Assembly: GCA_964250775.1 (NCBI GenBank)
Contig: CAXUHK010000207.1
Location: 1 to 6,626 of the forward strand
Length of the DNA stretch: 6,626 bases
From: CAVRQM01 sp964250775
Lineage (GTDB): Bacteria > Pseudomonadota > Alphaproteobacteria > Acetobacterales > Acetobacteraceae
Direction: 5' to 3'
The first letter of the stretch is position 1. Each line of letters begins with the position of its first letter. Below are positions 4,623 through 6,626 of this stretch, one piece after another. The notes under the pieces are model-generated. The model had not been told where the DNA came from and made no database searches. It saw only the letters and a program-made list of their open reading frames with translations. The translations under genes and the position numbers were made by a program.

Positions 4623-6626
4623 TCAACGCTCCTCGTCGCTCGGCCGCCGCACCAGCACCTCGCGCTTGCCGACATGGTTGGCCGGGCCCACTATGCCTTC
4701 CTTCTCCATCTGCTCGATCAGCTTGGCGGCGCGGTTGTAGCCGATCTGCAAATGGCGCTGGATGAACGAGGTCGAGGCCTTGCCCTCGCGCGCCACCACG
4801 TCGACCGCCTGGTCGAACAACCCCTTCTCGCCGTCACCCGCCGCCGCCATGCCGGACAGCGCCGGGCCGCCCTCGTTCTCCGGCGGCGCCTCCGTCACCT
4901 CGTCGAGATAGGCCGGCTCGCCCTGCTCGCGCAGGTAGGCCACCACGTCCTCGACCTCGCGGTCCGAGACGAACGGGCCGTGCACGCGGGTGATGCGGCC
5001 GCCGCCCATCATGTACAGCATGTCGCCCATGCCAAGCAGTTGCTCCGAGCCCTGCTCGCCCAGGATGGTGCGGCTGTCGAACTTGCTGATGACCTGGAAG
5101 CTGATGCGGGTCGGGAAGTTTGCCTTGATGGTGCCGGTGATGACGTCGACCGACGGCCGCTGCGTCGCCATGATGACGTGGATGCCGGCGGCGCGCGCCA
5201 TCTGCGCCAGCCGCTGCACCGCCGCCTCGATCTCTTTGCCGGCCACCATCATCAGGTCGGCCATCTCGTCGATCACCACGACAATGAACGGCAGCCGCTC
5301 CAGCGTCAGCGCCTGCTCCTCGAACACCGGCTTGTGCGTCTCGCTGTCGAAGCCGGTCTGCACCCGGCGCGTCACCACCTCGCCCTTGGCGCGGGCGTCG
5401 GCCACGCGGTCGTTGTAGCCGCCGATGTTGCGCACGCCGAGGCCGCTCATGGCGCGGTAGCGCCGCTCCATCTCGCGCACCGTCCATTTCAAGGCACTCA
5501 CCGCCTTGGCCGGCTCGGTCACGACCGGGGCCATCAAATGCGGGATGCCGTCGTAGACCGACAGCTCCAGCATCTTGGGGTCGATCAGGATCAGCCGGCA
5601 CTGGTCCGGCGACAGGCGGAACAGCAGCGACAGGATCATCGCGTTGATGCCGACCGACTTGCCCGAGCCGGTGGTGCCGGCGACCAGCAGATGCGGCATC
5701 CGCGCCAGGTCGGCCAGCACCGGCTCGCCACCGATGTTCTTGCCCAGCGCCATCGACAGCGAGGCCTTGTGCGCGGTCCAGTCGTCGGAGCCGATCAGCT
5801 CGCGGAAGTAGACCGTCTCGCGCTTGGCGTTCGGCACCTCGATGCCGATGACGTTGCGCCCGCTGACGGTCGCGATGCGCACGGCGCTGACCGACAGGCT
5901 GCGCGCCACGTCGTCGGCGAGACCGATCACCCGCGCGCTGCGGATGCCGGGGGCGGGTTCCAGCTCGTACAGCGTGACCACCGGACCGGGCCTGATCTCG
6001 ACGATGCGGCCCTGCACGCCGTAATCGCCCAGCACCGATTCCAGCAGCCGGGCGTTGGCCTGCAACGCCTCCGGCGAGGGCGCGCCGATGGCCGAGCGCG
6101 CCGGCGCGGCGGTCAGCAGCGACAACGGCGGGAACCGCCACGGGCCGTCGATCGGCAGCGCCTCCTGCTTCGCCGTGGCGCGGGTGGCCGCCGTGCGGGG
6201 CGGGATGCGGATCGAGCCCACCGCCGAGTTCGGGCTCGGCGGCGGCGAATGCGCGTCTGGCGCCTGCGCCGGGACGCGCAGCACCGCGGGCGAGGCGCTC
6301 TCCGGCGACGGCGCCGGTTTCGGCTCGGGTCGCGGGGCCGGCTGCAACGCCGAAGCGGCGTCCGGTTCTGCCGCCGGTTCAGCTCCCGTCTTGGCCCCGT
6401 TCAGCCAGGCGAGCAGGCTTACCAGGCGCGCGCTCACCTGCCGCGAGGCCCTGCCGCCCGCCACGGCGGCCTGCTGCGTGCGGTACGCGGTGCGCCGCGC
6501 CGCGCCGCCGGCGGCCTGCCACTCGCGGCGCGACAGGCCGAGGCAGAGCAGCGTCAGCGCCGCCGTCAGCAGTGCGCCCAGCATCGCGACCATCGCTTGA
6601 CCCGGCAGGCCGAGCAGGTCCTGCCC
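4623..6626 (-). CDS. ftsK: DNA translocase FtsK/SpoIIIE (5' end outside window)
   Basis: FtsK is the hexameric, septum-anchored DNA pump that clears and orients chromosome termini during division. Numbering from the Met at 6593, but the frame is open to the window edge, so the true start and most N-terminal membrane helices lie outside. Seen here: the last membrane helix (about 3-20), a long Pro/Ala/Glu linker (about 21-160), and the alpha domain (about 180-270, RIVEIRPGPVVTLYELEPAPG). The RecA-like motor has Walker A GTTGSGKS at 306-313 (5655-5678), DPKMLELSVYDGIPHLMAPV, Walker B VVVIDEMADLM with D442/E443, and MATQRPSVDVITGTIKANFPTRISF. The gamma winged-helix domain (about 591-650) reads orienting DNA motifs in E. 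coli. In its recognition helix, N620 and E627 match the E. coli contacts N1296 and E1303 (from memory), while K624 replaces R1300. Wording of motor and tail looks alphaproteobacterial. The gene ends at TGA 4623, 11 bases from the convergent DUF2442 stop. Expected to be essential or near-essential and constitutively expressed. Confidence 0.97.
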   Translation of the reverse strand, partial: GQDLLGLPGQAMVAMLGALLTAALTLLCLGLSRREWQAAGGAARRTAYRTQQAAVAGGRASRQVSARLVSLLAWLNGAKTGAEPAAEPDAASALQPAPRPEPKPAPSPESASPAVLRVPAQAPDAHSPPPSPNSAVGSIRIPPRTAATRATAKQEALPIDGPWRFPPLSLLTAAPARSAIGAPSPEALQANARLLESVLGDYGVQGRIVEIRPGPVVTLYELEPAPGIRSARVIGLADDVARSLSVSAVRIATVSGRNVIGIEVPNAKRETVYFRELIGSDDWTAHKASLSMALGKNIGGEPVLADLARMPHLLVAGTTGSGKSVGINAMILSLLFRLSPDQCRLILIDPKMLELSVYDGIPHLMAPVVTEPAKAVSALKWTVREMERRYRAMSGLGVRNIGGYNDRVADARAKGEVVTRRVQTGFDSETHKPVFEEQALTLERLPFIVVVIDEMADLMMVAGKEIEAAVQRLAQMARAAGIHVIMATQRPSVDVITGTIKANFPTRISFQVISKFDSRTILGEQGSEQLLGMGDMLYMMGGGRITRVHGPFVSDREVEDVVAYLREQGEPAYLDEVTEAPPENEGGPALSGMAAAGDGEKGLFDQAVDVVAREGKASTSFIQRHLQIGYNRAAKLIEQMEKEGIVGPANHVGKREVLVRRPSDEER

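Noticed and set aside
4061..4675. Overlapping minus-strand open frames (4061-4675, 4072-4626) opposite the DUF2442 gene
   Set aside because: Arg/Pro/Ser-rich shadow translations without domains. The plus strand has the DUF2442 block and a strong ribosome site.
1..6626. tRNA, rRNA, CRISPR array, insertion sequence or long repeat
   Set aside because: No cloverleaf, rRNA-like stretch, spaced repeats, transposase motifs or terminal inverted repeats were seen on reading both strands.

Overview
The window is chromosomal DNA from a GC-rich bacterium with dense gene packing and very short gaps. The best taxonomic clue is the FtsK translocase at the right end. Its alpha-domain and motor wording, and a winged-helix tail that reads GIVGPANHVGKREVLV, look like alphaproteobacterial FtsK as I remember it. 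I therefore favour a high-GC alphaproteobacterium (perhaps Rhodospirillales/Acetobacterales-like), but only tentatively, because no rRNA or marker comparison was possible.

Layout. (1) Positions 1-1030, minus: a Bcr/CflA-type multidrug MFS exporter that runs off the left edge. (2) 1119-1325, minus: a 68-residue unrecognised small protein with a hydrophobic tail, just upstream of the exporter and probably in its transcript. (3) 1326-1437: a compact divergent control region. It carries a consensus extended -10 on the minus strand, a 10-bp palindrome and a 6+6 inverted repeat. (4) 1438-3294, plus: an exported nucleotide pyrophosphatase/phosphodiesterase-type metalloenzyme with its complete active-site set. 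(5) 3301-3870, minus: a pyridoxamine-phosphate-oxidase-like flavin protein, tail to tail with the phosphatase, with 6 bases between the stops. (6) 3971-4220 and 4204-4611, plus: a DUF4160/DUF2442 pair with toxin-antitoxin-like organisation. The first gene is split by a single-base frameshift at a run of five C. (7) 4623 to beyond 6626, minus: FtsK/SpoIIIE, lacking only its N-terminal membrane part because of the window edge.

How the parts relate. The exporter, phosphatase, flavin protein and FtsK look like ordinary core or accessory genes without a shared pathway. The two units that look functionally coupled are the small protein plus exporter, and the DUF4160/DUF2442 pair, which sits as a small island between two minus-strand genes. 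The pair is the least characterised material here. The frameshift, the overlap of the two genes and the AT-hook-like tail of the second protein are the observations most worth checking. I see no RNA genes, CRISPR arrays, insertion sequences or long repeats. No stretch over 300 bases lacks a gene.
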